Shown here: piece by piece, positions 1 to 7,511 of the stretch
Position numbering within the stretch: the first letter of the stretch is position 1
How the letters are laid out: each line of letters opens with the position of its first letter
NCBI RefSeq assembly: GCF_014385065.1
Contig: NZ_JACRTA010000003.1
Location: 248,001-312,000 of the forward strand
Direction: 5' to 3'
Source: Lentihominibacter hominis
GTDB lineage: Bacteria > Bacillota > Clostridia > Peptostreptococcales > Anaerovoracaceae
DNA: 64,000 nucleotides
Program-made: the position numbers and the translations under genes
The notes under the pieces: generated by a model
The model's input: only the letters and a program-made list of their open reading frames with translations
Told to the model about the DNA's origin: nothing
Databases searched by the model: none

Positions 1-1
1 A

Positions 2-94
2 TCAGCAGCTGATCAGGAAAAACAGGATAAAAATGAAAAACGCGATAAGCGTGAAAAGATCAAAGATACTGTCGGCAATGTAAATCATCAATAA
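2..94 (+). CDS. C-terminal tail of unknown protein (partial, cut by window start)
   Basis: Only the last 30 codons are in the window, ending at TAA 92-94. The visible tail is almost wholly charged (Lys, Glu, Asp, Arg) until a short ending DTVGNVNHQ, so it is probably a disordered or coiled C-terminal extension. No domain can be recognised. A strong hairpin follows directly, which fits the end of a gene. With so few codons visible, a chance open frame cannot be excluded. Confidence 0.5.
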   Translation, partial: SAADQEKQDKNEKRDKREKIKDTVGNVNHQ

Positions 95-96
95 GA

Positions 97-148
97 ATTA
101 TAATCTAAGCAGAAGCGATGACTCATTATGTCGTCGCTTCTTATAATT
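97..148 (+). terminator. Long hairpin between the partial gene and the ZIP transporter
   Basis: The arms AGAAGCGATGAC (111-122) and GTCGTCGCTTCT (130-141) pair over 12 bp with one G-T pair. Outer AATTATAA (97-104) and TTATAATT (141-148) can extend the stem. There is no clean T-run after it, so it may be a weak terminator or a leader structure. An upstream ATG at 128 lies inside the loop, which argues against that start for the next gene. Confidence 0.5.
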
Positions 149-175
149 ATGAAAAACAGAGAAAGAGGTTTTATA

Positions 176-904
176 ATGTCATTGCTAATAACATTTTTTC
201 TGGGAATATTTATTATGGCAGGAGCCTTGATTGCGAGATCAGCAAAAAATAAAAAGCTTATAGAACATCTCTCTATTTCTATTGCTTTGGGAACTATGTC
301 GGCTTTGGCAGTTTTGGAGCTGTTTCCGGAAGCTTTGGAAAAATTGGGCAAAACCCATATTATCATATTGATTGTATGTATAGCATTGGGAATAGCAGTT
401 CTTAAAGTTTTGGATAACTTTATACCTGATCATGAACATGGATCCGGGGGAAAATACACAACAGGAAATGTTATCCACATAGGCATAATTTCATCAATAG
501 CTATAATACTTCATAATATCATAGAAGGTATGGCTGTTTACAGTATGTCAGCAGAATCAGCAAGTGTAGGATTTCTTATCGGTATAGGTGTAGGTTTGCA
601 TAATATCCCTATGGGAATGGTTATTTATTCCACACTGGCACGAGAAAAAAGAAGCAGGAAAACAGCGTTTCTTCTTGCGGCTTCCTTGTCTACCTTTGTC
701 GGAGGTATAATGATGAAATTGCTTTGGCTCTTTATAAATGACTTTATTGTGGGAATACTCATATCCCTTACTTTGGGAATGATCATATATATAGTCATTT
801 TTGAGTTGCTTACGCATTTAATTCATACAGAAAATAAATGGTTGTCAGCAGCGGGTGCTGTAGCAGGAATTGCTGTTATTTTGATAAGCGGAATATTTGA
901 ATGA
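176..904 (+). CDS. ZIP family metal transporter
   Basis: Predicted integral membrane metal-ion permease of the ZIP (zinc/iron) family, 242 residues, moving divalent cations such as zinc into the cytoplasm. It is hydrophobic throughout, with about eight membrane segments. The ZIP metal-binding motifs are visible: HNIIEG in one helix and HNIPMG in the next (the family consensus is HNxPEG, so the Glu is replaced by Met here). A short His/Asp/Glu-rich loop (PDHEHG) lies between early helices, as usual for the cytoplasmic metal loop. I chose ATG 176 because GAAAGAGG precedes it; an in-frame ATG at 128 has no ribosome site and sits in a hairpin loop. It is a single-gene unit closed by a terminator at 921. 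Substrate specificity cannot be read from sequence. Confidence 0.88.
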   Translation: MSLLITFFLGIFIMAGALIARSAKNKKLIEHLSISIALGTMSALAVLELFPEALEKLGKTHIIILIVCIALGIAVLKVLDNFIPDHEHGSGGKYTTGNVIHIGIISSIAIILHNIIEGMAVYSMSAESASVGFLIGIGVGLHNIPMGMVIYSTLAREKRSRKTAFLLAASLSTFVGGIMMKLLWLFINDFIVGILISLTLGMIIYIVIFELLTHLIHTENKWLSAAGAVAGIAVILISGIFE

Positions 905-920
905 TATGGTTTTTATTTTT

Positions 921-972
921 AAAACTGTGTACACATTGAGAAATGCTCTCCTTGTGTACACAGTTTTTTTTT
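921..972 (+). terminator. Rho-independent terminator after the ZIP gene
   Basis: A 13-bp stem, AACTGTGTACACA paired with TGTGTACACAGTT (953-965), with a further inner GAG/CTC pairing, is followed by a run of T up to 973. It ends the ZIP transcript and insulates the spoIIIA operon. Confidence 0.92.
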
Positions 973-1019
973 TAGAAAAAACTCTATTGTTTAATTTTAG
1001 ATCTGATGTTTTTTATCAG

Positions 1020-1047
1020 TCATATTTTCTGGGACAAGGAATATCTT
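1020..1047 (+). promoter_or_regulatory. Possible SigE-type promoter for spoIIIA (weak)
   Basis: TCATATT at 1020-1026 fits the SigE -35 consensus KMATATT. The expected -10 (CATACAMT) is only half matched by AATATCTT at 1040-1047, 13 bp downstream. spoIIIA is a mother-cell SigE operon in Bacillus, so the position is right, but the -10 is poor. A small CTGAT/ATCAG hairpin lies just upstream at 1003-1019. Confidence 0.3.
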
Positions 1048-1081
1048 GTAATGTAAGAGACAACGAAAGAAAAGGGGTGGG

Positions 1082-1996
1082 ATGATGGACAAAAACACAG
1101 AAAAAATATTGAGGAAGCTTCCGTCTTCGGTGAACGAGAGGATAGAAACTCTTCCGGAAAGTATAGTCGATCGTTTTGAGGAAATAAGATTAAAAACATT
1201 TCAAGATACGCTTATCATAAGTGAAGGAAGAGAGATAAGTCTTCATGACGGCAAAGCCGTAACGCCTGATGTTCTTGATGAAACATTGAACAGGTTACTA
1301 GATTATTCTTATTACGCTTATGAGGATGAGCTTTCTAAAGGTTATATAACTATAGAGGGTGGTCATCGTGTGGGTATATGCGGGAGAGTAACCTTAAGGG
1401 ATGGAAAAGTACATCTGATAAAAGAGATTTCATCGCTTAATATAAGGAGGAGCAGACAGATAATAGGTGCATCAAGAAATGTCATAAGTTCAGTATGTGA
1501 TGATAAAAAAAATCTCATAAAAAATACTTTGATAATATCACCGCCTAAGTGCGGAAAAACAACAATACTGCGGGATTTAGCCAGAAGCCTGAGTTATAAG
1601 GGCTACAGAGTGGGGATATGTGATGAACGTTCTGAAATAGCAGGAAGTTATAACGGGGAGACAAGTTATGACTTGGGAAAAAGGACTGATATACTGGATG
1701 GATGCCCTAAAGCAGAGGGGATATTGATGCTGATACGTTCAATGTCTCCTGATGTTATTATAACCGATGAAATAGGAAAGAGCGAAGATGTGAGCGCTAT
1801 AGAAGCAGCATTGTGTGCTGGCGTTAAGACCATTACCACTATACATGGCAGTAGTTATGAGGACGTTGAAAATTCAGCTATAGGAAAACTGATAAGAAAT
1901 CATGTCTTTGAAACGTTAATATTTTTATCAGCAACGCCGACTACAGGAACAGTAAAAAGAATCATGAAACTGTCGAATTTGGGAAAGGGTGCGTAA
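1082..1996 (+). CDS. spoIIIAA: Stage III sporulation protein AA (ATPase)
   Basis: ATPase of the SpoIIIA-SpoIIQ channel that joins mother cell and forespore during engulfment. It is a cytoplasmic secretion-type ATPase thought to power the complex. Length 304 residues, close to the Bacillus protein (about 307). The nucleotide site is at about residues 153-162 (SPPKCGKTTI); the usual first Gly of the P-loop is Ser here. The conserved block EGGHRVGICGR precedes it, and DEIGKSEDVSAI gives the Walker B region. GGGGTGG sits just before ATG 1082; ATG 1085 is an alternative. It is the first gene of an eight-gene operon, with the next gene starting at once. Confidence 0.97.
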   Translation: MMDKNTEKILRKLPSSVNERIETLPESIVDRFEEIRLKTFQDTLIISEGREISLHDGKAVTPDVLDETLNRLLDYSYYAYEDELSKGYITIEGGHRVGICGRVTLRDGKVHLIKEISSLNIRRSRQIIGASRNVISSVCDDKKNLIKNTLIISPPKCGKTTILRDLARSLSYKGYRVGICDERSEIAGSYNGETSYDLGKRTDILDGCPKAEGILMLIRSMSPDVIITDEIGKSEDVSAIEAALCAGVKTITTIHGSSYEDVENSAIGKLIRNHVFETLIFLSATPTTGTVKRIMKLSNLGKGA

Positions 1997-1997
1997 A

Positions 1998-2510
1998 ATG
2001 TTCAGATTAATGGGATGTATCCTCATATTTATAAGCTGTTCCTGCCTTGGATTTATAAAAGCCTCGTCTTATAAAGCAAGAACAATAGAACTTGAAAATA
2101 CACTTGAACTCATAAGGCTACTCAATATGGAAATTGTTTATAAAAAAGATTCTCTTGCCAAGACTTTCAAAAAAGTGTCCGAAATGAAATCCTGTTGGTT
2201 TTCACAAGTGCTCAGAAGCTGTAGTTTATCAATGCAGAAGCAAAATACACTGAAGGATTCATGGCAAAAAGCGCTGGAGGATAATATGAAAAACTGTCCT
2301 TTGAAAGAAAATGATATCAAAATATTACAAGATATCTCCATAGGTCTGGGAAAAAGCGACATCAGAGGACAGAAGAATATAATGGAGCCTGCTGTAATGA
2401 GAATGGAAACAAGCCTTACTGAAGCCAGACAGCAGGAAAAGAAAGAGAGCCGTATGTACAGGGGCTTAGGTGTAGCGGCAGGCGTAGTTATAGCAGTAAT
2501 GTTGATTTGA
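1998..2510 (+). CDS. spoIIIAB: Stage III sporulation protein AB
   Basis: Membrane component of the SpoIIIA complex, 170 residues (Bacillus about 171), related to GspF-type platform proteins of type II secretion. It has an N-terminal membrane segment (about residues 5-20), a helical soluble part, and a C-terminal hydrophobic segment (YRGLGVAAGVVIAVMLI). GGGAAAGGG at 1981-1989 is well placed for ATG 1998; an in-frame GTG at 1989 overlaps the end of spoIIIAA and is less likely. Its place between spoIIIAA and spoIIIAC is the standard order. Confidence 0.93.
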   Translation: MFRLMGCILIFISCSCLGFIKASSYKARTIELENTLELIRLLNMEIVYKKDSLAKTFKKVSEMKSCWFSQVLRSCSLSMQKQNTLKDSWQKALEDNMKNCPLKENDIKILQDISIGLGKSDIRGQKNIMEPAVMRMETSLTEARQQEKKESRMYRGLGVAAGVVIAVMLI

Positions 2511-2528
2511 GTTGGGAGTTTACCGAAT

Positions 2529-2723
2529 ATGGATATAGACATCATTTTTAAAATAGCGGCTATAGGCATAGCCATAGCAGTTCTTAATCAGGTGCTTATA
2601 AAAGCCGGAAGAGAAGAACAAGCTATGCTGACAACTCTTGCAGGTGTCATTGTCGTGCTTATGCTTGTGATACAGATGATAAGTGAATTTTTTGATACGG
2701 TGAAAACATTCCTTCAGTTTTAG
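2529..2723 (+). CDS. spoIIIAC: Stage III sporulation protein AC
   Basis: Small membrane protein (64 residues; Bacillus about 68) with two hydrophobic helices around residues 4-22 and 33-57, joined by a short polar loop with KAGREEQ. It is a core membrane part of the SpoIIIA channel, required for SigG activity in the forespore. GGGAG lies ten bases before ATG 2529. It is translated between spoIIIAB and spoIIIAD in the standard order. Confidence 0.95.
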   Translation: MDIDIIFKIAAIGIAIAVLNQVLIKAGREEQAMLTTLAGVIVVLMLVIQMISEFFDTVKTFLQF

Positions 2724-2732
2724 GGAGAACTT

Positions 2733-3119
2733 ATGGAGATTCTTAAAATCGTAACTTTGGCATTGACAGGAGTCATACTGGCCTCTCTGATGAAGAGCGT
2801 AAATAAGGAAATATCTATTTATATAATTCTCGCCACTGTAATAATTCTTTTTGTATCTATCATAGATAAGCTTACATATATTTTTCATTTTCTTGAAGGA
2901 ATATATGACAATGTTACTTATGGCAGGACGTTTTTTCCCGTAATACTTAAGGTTTTGGCAGTAGCGTATATAACAGATTTTACTGCACAGCTGTGCAAGG
3001 ATGCCGGAGAAACCACCATAGGATCAAAAGTAGAGCTTGCGGGAAAGGTGATCATATTTTATCTGGCTATGCCTATTCTGACTGCAATACTTGAGCTTAT
3101 AGGATCATTGCTGAATTAG
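2733..3119 (+). CDS. spoIIIAD: Stage III sporulation protein AD
   Basis: Integral membrane protein of the SpoIIIA channel, 128 residues (Bacillus about 133), with about four hydrophobic segments. It resembles SpoIIIAC in its first half (a helix pair ending in SIYIILATVIIL) and then has a second helix pair. AGGGAG precedes ATG 2733. The gap to spoIIIAC is 9 bp and to spoIIIAE 15 bp, so the genes are surely co-translated. Confidence 0.95.
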   Translation: MEILKIVTLALTGVILASLMKSVNKEISIYIILATVIILFVSIIDKLTYIFHFLEGIYDNVTYGRTFFPVILKVLAVAYITDFTAQLCKDAGETTIGSKVELAGKVIIFYLAMPILTAILELIGSLLN

Positions 3120-3134
3120 GGAGAGTGATAAAAT

Positions 3135-4229
3135 ATGGATTATGAAACTATCATAGAAGAACAACTGAATTCCATGGATTTATCGGGACTTGAAAGTATC
3201 ATGTCAGAGGCATCCAAGCAGGGTGGGATATTTGAAGATATGACAGTAAGCCAGATAATAAATAATCTTATAAACGGAGATGCTATTTTTGATTCAGATA
3301 AGATCATCGATAATCTTATAAATCTGTTTCTGCTTGAAGTGAAAGCTTCTGTTTTTTTAGGATGTGAAATACTGGCAATATGTATTGTTGTCGGACTTTT
3401 GACAAATTTTTCAAATACATTTGGAAGCAAGACTGTATCTTCGTTGGGTACAATGATATGCAGTGTGGTAATAATCGCGTTATGTATAGGTAATTTTTAT
3501 CAAACATATGAATATTGTCAGGATGCCATGAACACTATGACTTCGTCTATGGAAATACTGCTTCCGATAATGATTCCGCTGCTGATATCTATGGGAGGCA
3601 TCTCATCAGGGAGTATCATGGATCCGGTAATGATAGGGTCGGTGACAGGATTTAATTTTATCATGCAGCATATTATTCTTCCTCTTGTATTCTTATCGGC
3701 AGTATTTGTCATGATAAACAGTATTACAGAGAAGGATTATGTTAAGAAGCTGTCAGGTTTTATAAGAAAAGGAGCAATTTTTCTGACTGGCCTTTTGATA
3801 ACTATATTCACAGGGATAACAGCAATACAAGGGATTGTCACTAAATCTGCCGATGGTATTCTAATAAACACCGCCAGATTTTCCATAGATAATTTTGTTC
3901 CAATTGTGGGAGGCTTTGCTGCTGATTCTCTGGATATGGTGATAAGTTGTATAGGACTGATAAAAAATTCTGTGGGACTGATAGGGATAATAATAATAAT
4001 TTCTCTTTTAATATTGCCGGTTATCAAGATACTTTCTATAGCGTTTATATATAAGATAATAGCTATAGCAGCTGAACCTATAGCGACAAAGAATATTTCC
4101 GACAGCCTGAGCGAAATAGGCAGCGCGGCCATAACTATGACGGTGGTTTTGGCTACGGGAGCTTTTATGTTTCTCATTTTCATAACCATAATAATGGGTA
4201 TGGGAGGAGGCGGAACTTGGACGTCATAA
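3135..4229 (+). CDS. spoIIIAE: Stage III sporulation protein AE
   Basis: Large polytopic membrane protein of the SpoIIIA channel, 364 residues (Bacillus about 399). The N-terminal 75 residues are polar and may face outside; seven or more hydrophobic helices follow. Recognisable family blocks include LLPIMIPLLISMGG and SIDNFVPIVGGFAADSLD. GGGAGAGTG lies 10 bases before ATG 3135. Its last 13 bases overlap the TTG start of spoIIIAF, which suggests translational coupling. Confidence 0.95.
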   Translation: MDYETIIEEQLNSMDLSGLESIMSEASKQGGIFEDMTVSQIINNLINGDAIFDSDKIIDNLINLFLLEVKASVFLGCEILAICIVVGLLTNFSNTFGSKTVSSLGTMICSVVIIALCIGNFYQTYEYCQDAMNTMTSSMEILLPIMIPLLISMGGISSGSIMDPVMIGSVTGFNFIMQHIILPLVFLSAVFVMINSITEKDYVKKLSGFIRKGAIFLTGLLITIFTGITAIQGIVTKSADGILINTARFSIDNFVPIVGGFAADSLDMVISCIGLIKNSVGLIGIIIIISLLILPVIKILSIAFIYKIIAIAAEPIATKNISDSLSEIGSAAITMTVVLATGAFMFLIFITIIMGMGGGGTWTS

Positions 4230-4387
4230 AGCAATGGGTAAGCAATCTGTTTATCATAATACTGGCTCTTTCATTTATAGAGATTCTTTTGCCGGACACA
4301 TCTATGGGGAAATATATCAAATTTATTTTTTCTTTGGTAATAATGGCTACTATACTATATCCCATTATTTATCTTCTGGGGGAATAA
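4217..4387 (+). CDS. spoIIIAF: Stage III sporulation protein AF, truncated to its membrane anchor
   Basis: A 56-codon frame starting with TTG 4217 (GGGAGGAGG just upstream) and ending with TAA 4385-4387. The product has two membrane helices: an N-terminal one, the family hallmark LLPDTSMGKYIKFIFSLVI (Bacillus has a very similar LLP-SSMQKY block), and a second helix ending LYPIIYLLGE. Bacillus SpoIIIAF is about 206 residues and carries a soluble ring-building domain after these helices; here that domain is absent. Only 42 bases separate the stop from spoIIIAG, and no remnant of the missing domain is seen in any frame. It is easy to miss because it is short and starts with TTG. Order and motif make identity as spoIIIAF secure. 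Confidence 0.88.
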   Translation: MDVIKQWVSNLFIIILALSFIEILLPDTSMGKYIKFIFSLVIMATILYPIIYLLGE

Positions 4388-4429
4388 GAACAGATTTAAT
4401 AAATATATATTGTATAGGAGGAGAGTAAT

Positions 4430-4834
4430 TTGCTGGAAAAATTTAAAAACGATCCCGAAATTAAAGAAAAAGGTCTGAAAATAATTGCGCTGCTTGTGAT
4501 AATCGCAGTTATACTGCTGTCCTTTGATGTTTTTACGCAAAATAAGGACGGGAGAAAACAGATTATAGATGAAGACGGAGGTACGGAAGCTCAGCTTTGC
4601 AGTATACTTGCGGATATAGACGGAGTCGGCGATGTAGATGTAATGCTTCAGCATGATGACGATGATAACATAACAGGTGTAATAGTAACTGCTCAGGGCG
4701 CAGGAAATCCTATTGTAAAAAATAATCTCATAAATGCAGTAATGGCTGTATTTAATATATCATCCACCAGTGTGGAAGTATTTGAAAAAAAAGCTGCCAA
4801 TGAATATAAGGAGGAAGACTTAAATGAAAAGTAA
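4430..4834 (+). CDS. spoIIIAG: Stage III sporulation protein AG, short form
   Basis: Ring-forming component of the SpoIIIA channel, 134 residues against about 229 in Bacillus. TTG 4430 is the start, preceded by TAGGAGGAGAG. One membrane helix (about residues 19-36) is followed by the ring-building fold: AQLCSILADIDGVGDVDVML, then GVIVTAQGAGNPIVKNNL. In Bacillus a long insertion between these two parts forms the beta-triangle that builds the channel barrel. Here it is replaced by a few Asp-rich residues (HDDDDN). It overlaps the start of spoIIIAH by 11 bases. Confidence 0.92.
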   Translation: MLEKFKNDPEIKEKGLKIIALLVIIAVILLSFDVFTQNKDGRKQIIDEDGGTEAQLCSILADIDGVGDVDVMLQHDDDDNITGVIVTAQGAGNPIVKNNLINAVMAVFNISSTSVEVFEKKAANEYKEEDLNEK

Positions 4835-5435
4835 GAAATCTATTTTTTCTTTTATAAAAAATAACAAGAAAAAGATTGCGGGACTTGTCGCTATAGCTAT
4901 ATGTTTCGGGGTGTATACAGCTATAGGAGGTGTATTTTCAGAGAAAGAAGTCAGTGAGGATGTACCTCTTCATGACGGAGATGTGCTTGTAGATAGTCTG
5001 AACGTAAAGGAGGAAAACAGTAAGTCTGAAAATAAAGTTGATGAATCAGCGCTTGTAACTTCTGATGATGTTTCTGAAGTGAAAAACACGGATACATATT
5101 TTCAGGAACTGAGAGCTACGCTGGATATGGACAGAAATAAAATAATTTCTATGCTTACGGATGCAGAAAGTTCAGCTTCCACAAAAGCAGAGAAAGAAGA
5201 AGCTTCAGCTGAGAAGATGCGCCTGCTCAATTATATGGAACAGGAGAAGACCATAGAAACTCTGATAAAAAATAAAGGACTTCCGGAGACTTTTGTGGTA
5301 ATAACTGATAGCGGAGTCAATGTAACGGTTAATTCGGAAGAGCTGGATCAGAGTATGGTAACTAAAATATGTGAGATAATAATGCGCGAGACGGACAGAA
5401 AGGCCAGTGAGATTGTAGTTCAGGATGCATCATAA
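4824..5435 (+). CDS. spoIIIAH: Stage III sporulation protein AH
   Basis: Mother-cell partner of forespore SpoIIQ in the engulfment channel, 203 residues (Bacillus about 218). A Lys-rich N-terminus precedes one membrane helix (about residues 18-36), then an acidic linker, then the conserved extracellular domain from about residue 85 (DRNKIISMLTDAES, NYMEQEKTIETLIKNKGL, FVVITDSGVNVTV). This domain belongs to the YscJ/FliF-like fold. GGAGGAAGACTTAA precedes ATG 4824. It is the last gene of the operon; a terminator follows at 5507. Confidence 0.96.
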   Translation: MKSKKSIFSFIKNNKKKIAGLVAIAICFGVYTAIGGVFSEKEVSEDVPLHDGDVLVDSLNVKEENSKSENKVDESALVTSDDVSEVKNTDTYFQELRATLDMDRNKIISMLTDAESSASTKAEKEEASAEKMRLLNYMEQEKTIETLIKNKGLPETFVVITDSGVNVTVNSEELDQSMVTKICEIIMRETDRKASEIVVQDAS

Positions 5436-5506
5436 TATTTTGAGGTTGCGTATATACAACTTAAAGTAGCAAAACTGCACCTGAAGAGAACTTTTGTATA
5501 TTAATC

Positions 5507-5557
5507 AAAACAGCTGATAATACTGTGAAAAACAATGTTATCAGCTGTTTTTTGTTT
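5507..5557 (+). terminator. Rho-independent terminator after spoIIIA
   Basis: A perfect 14-bp stem, AAAACAGCTGATAA (5507-5520) with TTATCAGCTGTTTT (5538-5551), followed by TTGTTTTTT. It separates the sporulation operon from the sigma-54 promoter that starts only 11 bases later. Confidence 0.92.
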
Positions 5558-5567
5558 TTTCTGAAAA

Positions 5568-5584
5568 TTGGCACATATATTGCT
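5568..5584 (+). promoter_or_regulatory. Sigma-54 (-24/-12) promoter
   Basis: TTGGCACATATATTGCT matches the sigma-54 consensus YTGGCACGNNNNTTGCW at all positions but one (A for G). The invariant GG (5570-5571) and GC (5582-5583) are exactly 10 bp apart. It lies 52 bp before the ATG of the following catabolic operon and after the spoIIIA terminator. Upstream, a dyad GTTG...CAAC at 5445-5460 and TTTTG...CAAAA at 5492-5510 could be sites for the enhancer-binding activator, whose gene is not in this window. Confidence 0.8.
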
Positions 5585-5635
5585 TTATTAATAAGCGAAA
5601 AATTTTATCATGTAAATTCGTATGAGGAGGTAAAA

Positions 5636-6877
5636 ATGAAGGTATTGATAGTAGGAGCAGGAGGTCAGGGCGGTTCATGTGCATCTATACTGGCAAGACA
5701 GGATAACGTTGAAGAAATACGTATAGCAGATCTGAAAAAAGAGACTGCAAATGCAGTAGCTGATAATATTGGCAGTGATAAGATAAAGACCGATACCGTC
5801 AATGCCACAGATCCTGATGATGTGGCGAGGGCAGCAGAGGGTGTCGATGTAGTTGTGGATATGGTAATGCCATGGATGGTACCATATGTTATGGAAGGAG
5901 CTCTTAAAGCAAAAGCAAATTACATAAATACAGCATTTGATGCTCCTTTCTGGGATAAGTTTATAGAAGGTGTTTCTATAGAAAATATGCCTATGTACAG
6001 AGAGTTTAAAGAAGCCGGACTTACTGCACTTTTTGGATGTGGTTTTGCTCCGGGCTGGACAAATGTTTTAGCAAGAAGGCTGGCCAACAGACTGGATAAA
6101 GTTAACAGCATAAGGATGAGAATTGGAAAAGCAACGCATCTTCCTGGTGAACATGAATATGACTGGGTGCTGAGGCCATGGAATCCGGGCTGGTCGCCAA
6201 AACAGGCACTCATAGACTGTGCTTCACCTACATATGCATTGGAAGAAGGCAAGTACGTGAAATATCCACCATTTGGAGGACTTGAAATGTGGGATTTTCC
6301 TGAGCCTGTGGGAAGGTTACCTGTTACACATCATTCTCATGAAGAGATATATAGCATGCCTGCAACCTTTAAAGATGTAAAATATGTTGATTTCAAATAT
6401 TATATGATGTATCAGCCTGCGATTTTTTATGCTATGGGGTTGTGCTCACAGGAAAAAGTAAAAGTCAAAGATACAGAGGTGGCGCCTATAGACGTGGTTA
6501 CGGCAATGGTACCTCCTCCTCAAAACAACATATTTGGGGCTACTGACAAACAGCTTGAGTATGCCGATAAAACCGCCTTTATAGAGTTGGTAGTGGAAGT
6601 TTCAGGGGAAAAGGATGGCAAACCTTTTACATGGACGGCAAACTGTCCAAAGATGAATGCTCCCGGACCTGAGCTCAAAAAGATATACGGAACGGCTCTT
6701 GTTTATGTATCTCTTCCGCTGGCTACAGGAACCATGCTCATAGACGAAATGGATATGCCTAAAGGAATCATCTTTGCGGACCAGTTGGATCCTGAAGCAT
6801 TTATCAGCAAAATGATGGGAACAGGATATCCGTATAAGTGGAAGGAAATCGTAAGGGAAGGGAGTGCAGTGGAATAA
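5636..6877 (+). CDS. Saccharopine dehydrogenase-like NAD(P)-dependent oxidoreductase
   Basis: Predicted cytoplasmic oxidoreductase of 413 residues. The N-terminus is a Rossmann fold with the dinucleotide motif GAGGQGG at residues 7-13 and an acidic residue ending the second strand (RIADL), which suggests NAD(H). The remainder resembles the saccharopine dehydrogenase/carboxynorspermidine dehydrogenase group, including GFAPGWTNVLARRLA. ATG 5636 follows a strong GAGGAGG; an in-frame ATG at 5525 lies inside the terminator and is rejected. It is the first gene after the sigma-54 promoter and overlaps the next by one base (TAATG). Placement with a symporter and an amidohydrolase points to catabolism of an amino-acid-like compound. 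The substrate is unknown. Confidence 0.82.
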   Translation: MKVLIVGAGGQGGSCASILARQDNVEEIRIADLKKETANAVADNIGSDKIKTDTVNATDPDDVARAAEGVDVVVDMVMPWMVPYVMEGALKAKANYINTAFDAPFWDKFIEGVSIENMPMYREFKEAGLTALFGCGFAPGWTNVLARRLANRLDKVNSIRMRIGKATHLPGEHEYDWVLRPWNPGWSPKQALIDCASPTYALEEGKYVKYPPFGGLEMWDFPEPVGRLPVTHHSHEEIYSMPATFKDVKYVDFKYYMMYQPAIFYAMGLCSQEKVKVKDTEVAPIDVVTAMVPPPQNNIFGATDKQLEYADKTAFIELVVEVSGEKDGKPFTWTANCPKMNAPGPELKKIYGTALVYVSLPLATGTMLIDEMDMPKGIIFADQLDPEAFISKMMGTGYPYKWKEIVREGSAVE

Positions 6878-7497
6878 TGAAAGATACTATGGTGAAACAT
6901 CTGAATAAAAGGAAAGAAGAATTTTATACAGAGGAAATTGCTGACAGAAAGAAAGCTGTAGAAAGCAAACTGAAGCTTCTCCATGGCAGTTTCTTCGGGA
7001 AGCAGATAGTAAAATTTGAAATAGGAAGTGTTGCAGATGTTTGGGTACCATACTGTTATCTTGAATACGATTTCCATGTAGAACGAAATATTATGTTTAA
7101 GAAAAAAGGTCTTGTAAAAGAGGGGAAGGTTGCCGTCGTTTTTGATGCCAATGAGATGCATCCATTTCAATATGATGTATATGAAAGCGGATCACTACCG
7201 CTGAAAAAAGGAAAGATAAAAATTGAAGAAAAGAAAGTGGTAGCTGCCTCAGGTTCTGTTTCTGATATGAAAAAGAAATCTGAGGAATATATCCAGTATA
7301 AAATCATGAGAAAATTTTACGGCCGCAACGGAGAACTTACTTTGAGAAAAGAAACTCTCTTTTACAGACCTGCTGTAGAACTTGAGATCATATATAAAGG
7401 GCGGCATTCTAATATGAGATATGCTTATCTTGATCAGTTCGCCATTGAAAATGAACATGTTCTGGGTCTTAAGTACAGAGTAGAGAATAATTTTTAA
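6877..7497 (+). CDS. Protein of unknown function in the sigma-54 operon
   Basis: A 206-residue soluble protein that I do not recognise. It begins with a highly charged, helical stretch (residues 1-35) and then looks like a beta-rich domain with KFEIGSVADVWVPYCYLEYDF and a later basic stretch. There is no signal peptide, membrane helix or obvious cofactor motif. ATG 6877 overlaps the stop of the preceding gene, and GGGAG lies about 12 bases upstream. It sits between an oxidoreductase and a transporter, so a role in the same catabolic route (enzyme subunit, chaperone or substrate-binding factor) is likely but unproven. Confidence 0.75.
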   Translation: MKDTMVKHLNKRKEEFYTEEIADRKKAVESKLKLLHGSFFGKQIVKFEIGSVADVWVPYCYLEYDFHVERNIMFKKKGLVKEGKVAVVFDANEMHPFQYDVYESGSLPLKKGKIKIEEKKVVAASGSVSDMKKKSEEYIQYKIMRKFYGRNGELTLRKETLFYRPAVELEIIYKGRHSNMRYAYLDQFAIENEHVLGLKYRVENNF

Positions 7498-7511
7498 AAA
7501 GGAGGAATTTT

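Noticed and set aside
128..178. Upstream start for the ZIP gene at 128
   Set aside because: The ATG lies in the loop of a strong hairpin with no ribosome site; ATG 176 has one.
897..1085. 62-residue frame between the ZIP gene and spoIIIAA
   Set aside because: It covers a terminator and has no ribosome site or family signal.
4234..4428. 64-residue frame overlapping spoIIIAF in another phase
   Set aside because: It has no family resemblance, while the TTG 4217 frame gives clear SpoIIIAF sequence.
5525..5635. Longer N-terminus of the saccharopine dehydrogenase-like protein
   Set aside because: It would begin inside the spoIIIA terminator and before the sigma-54 promoter; the Rossmann motif starts naturally after ATG 5636.
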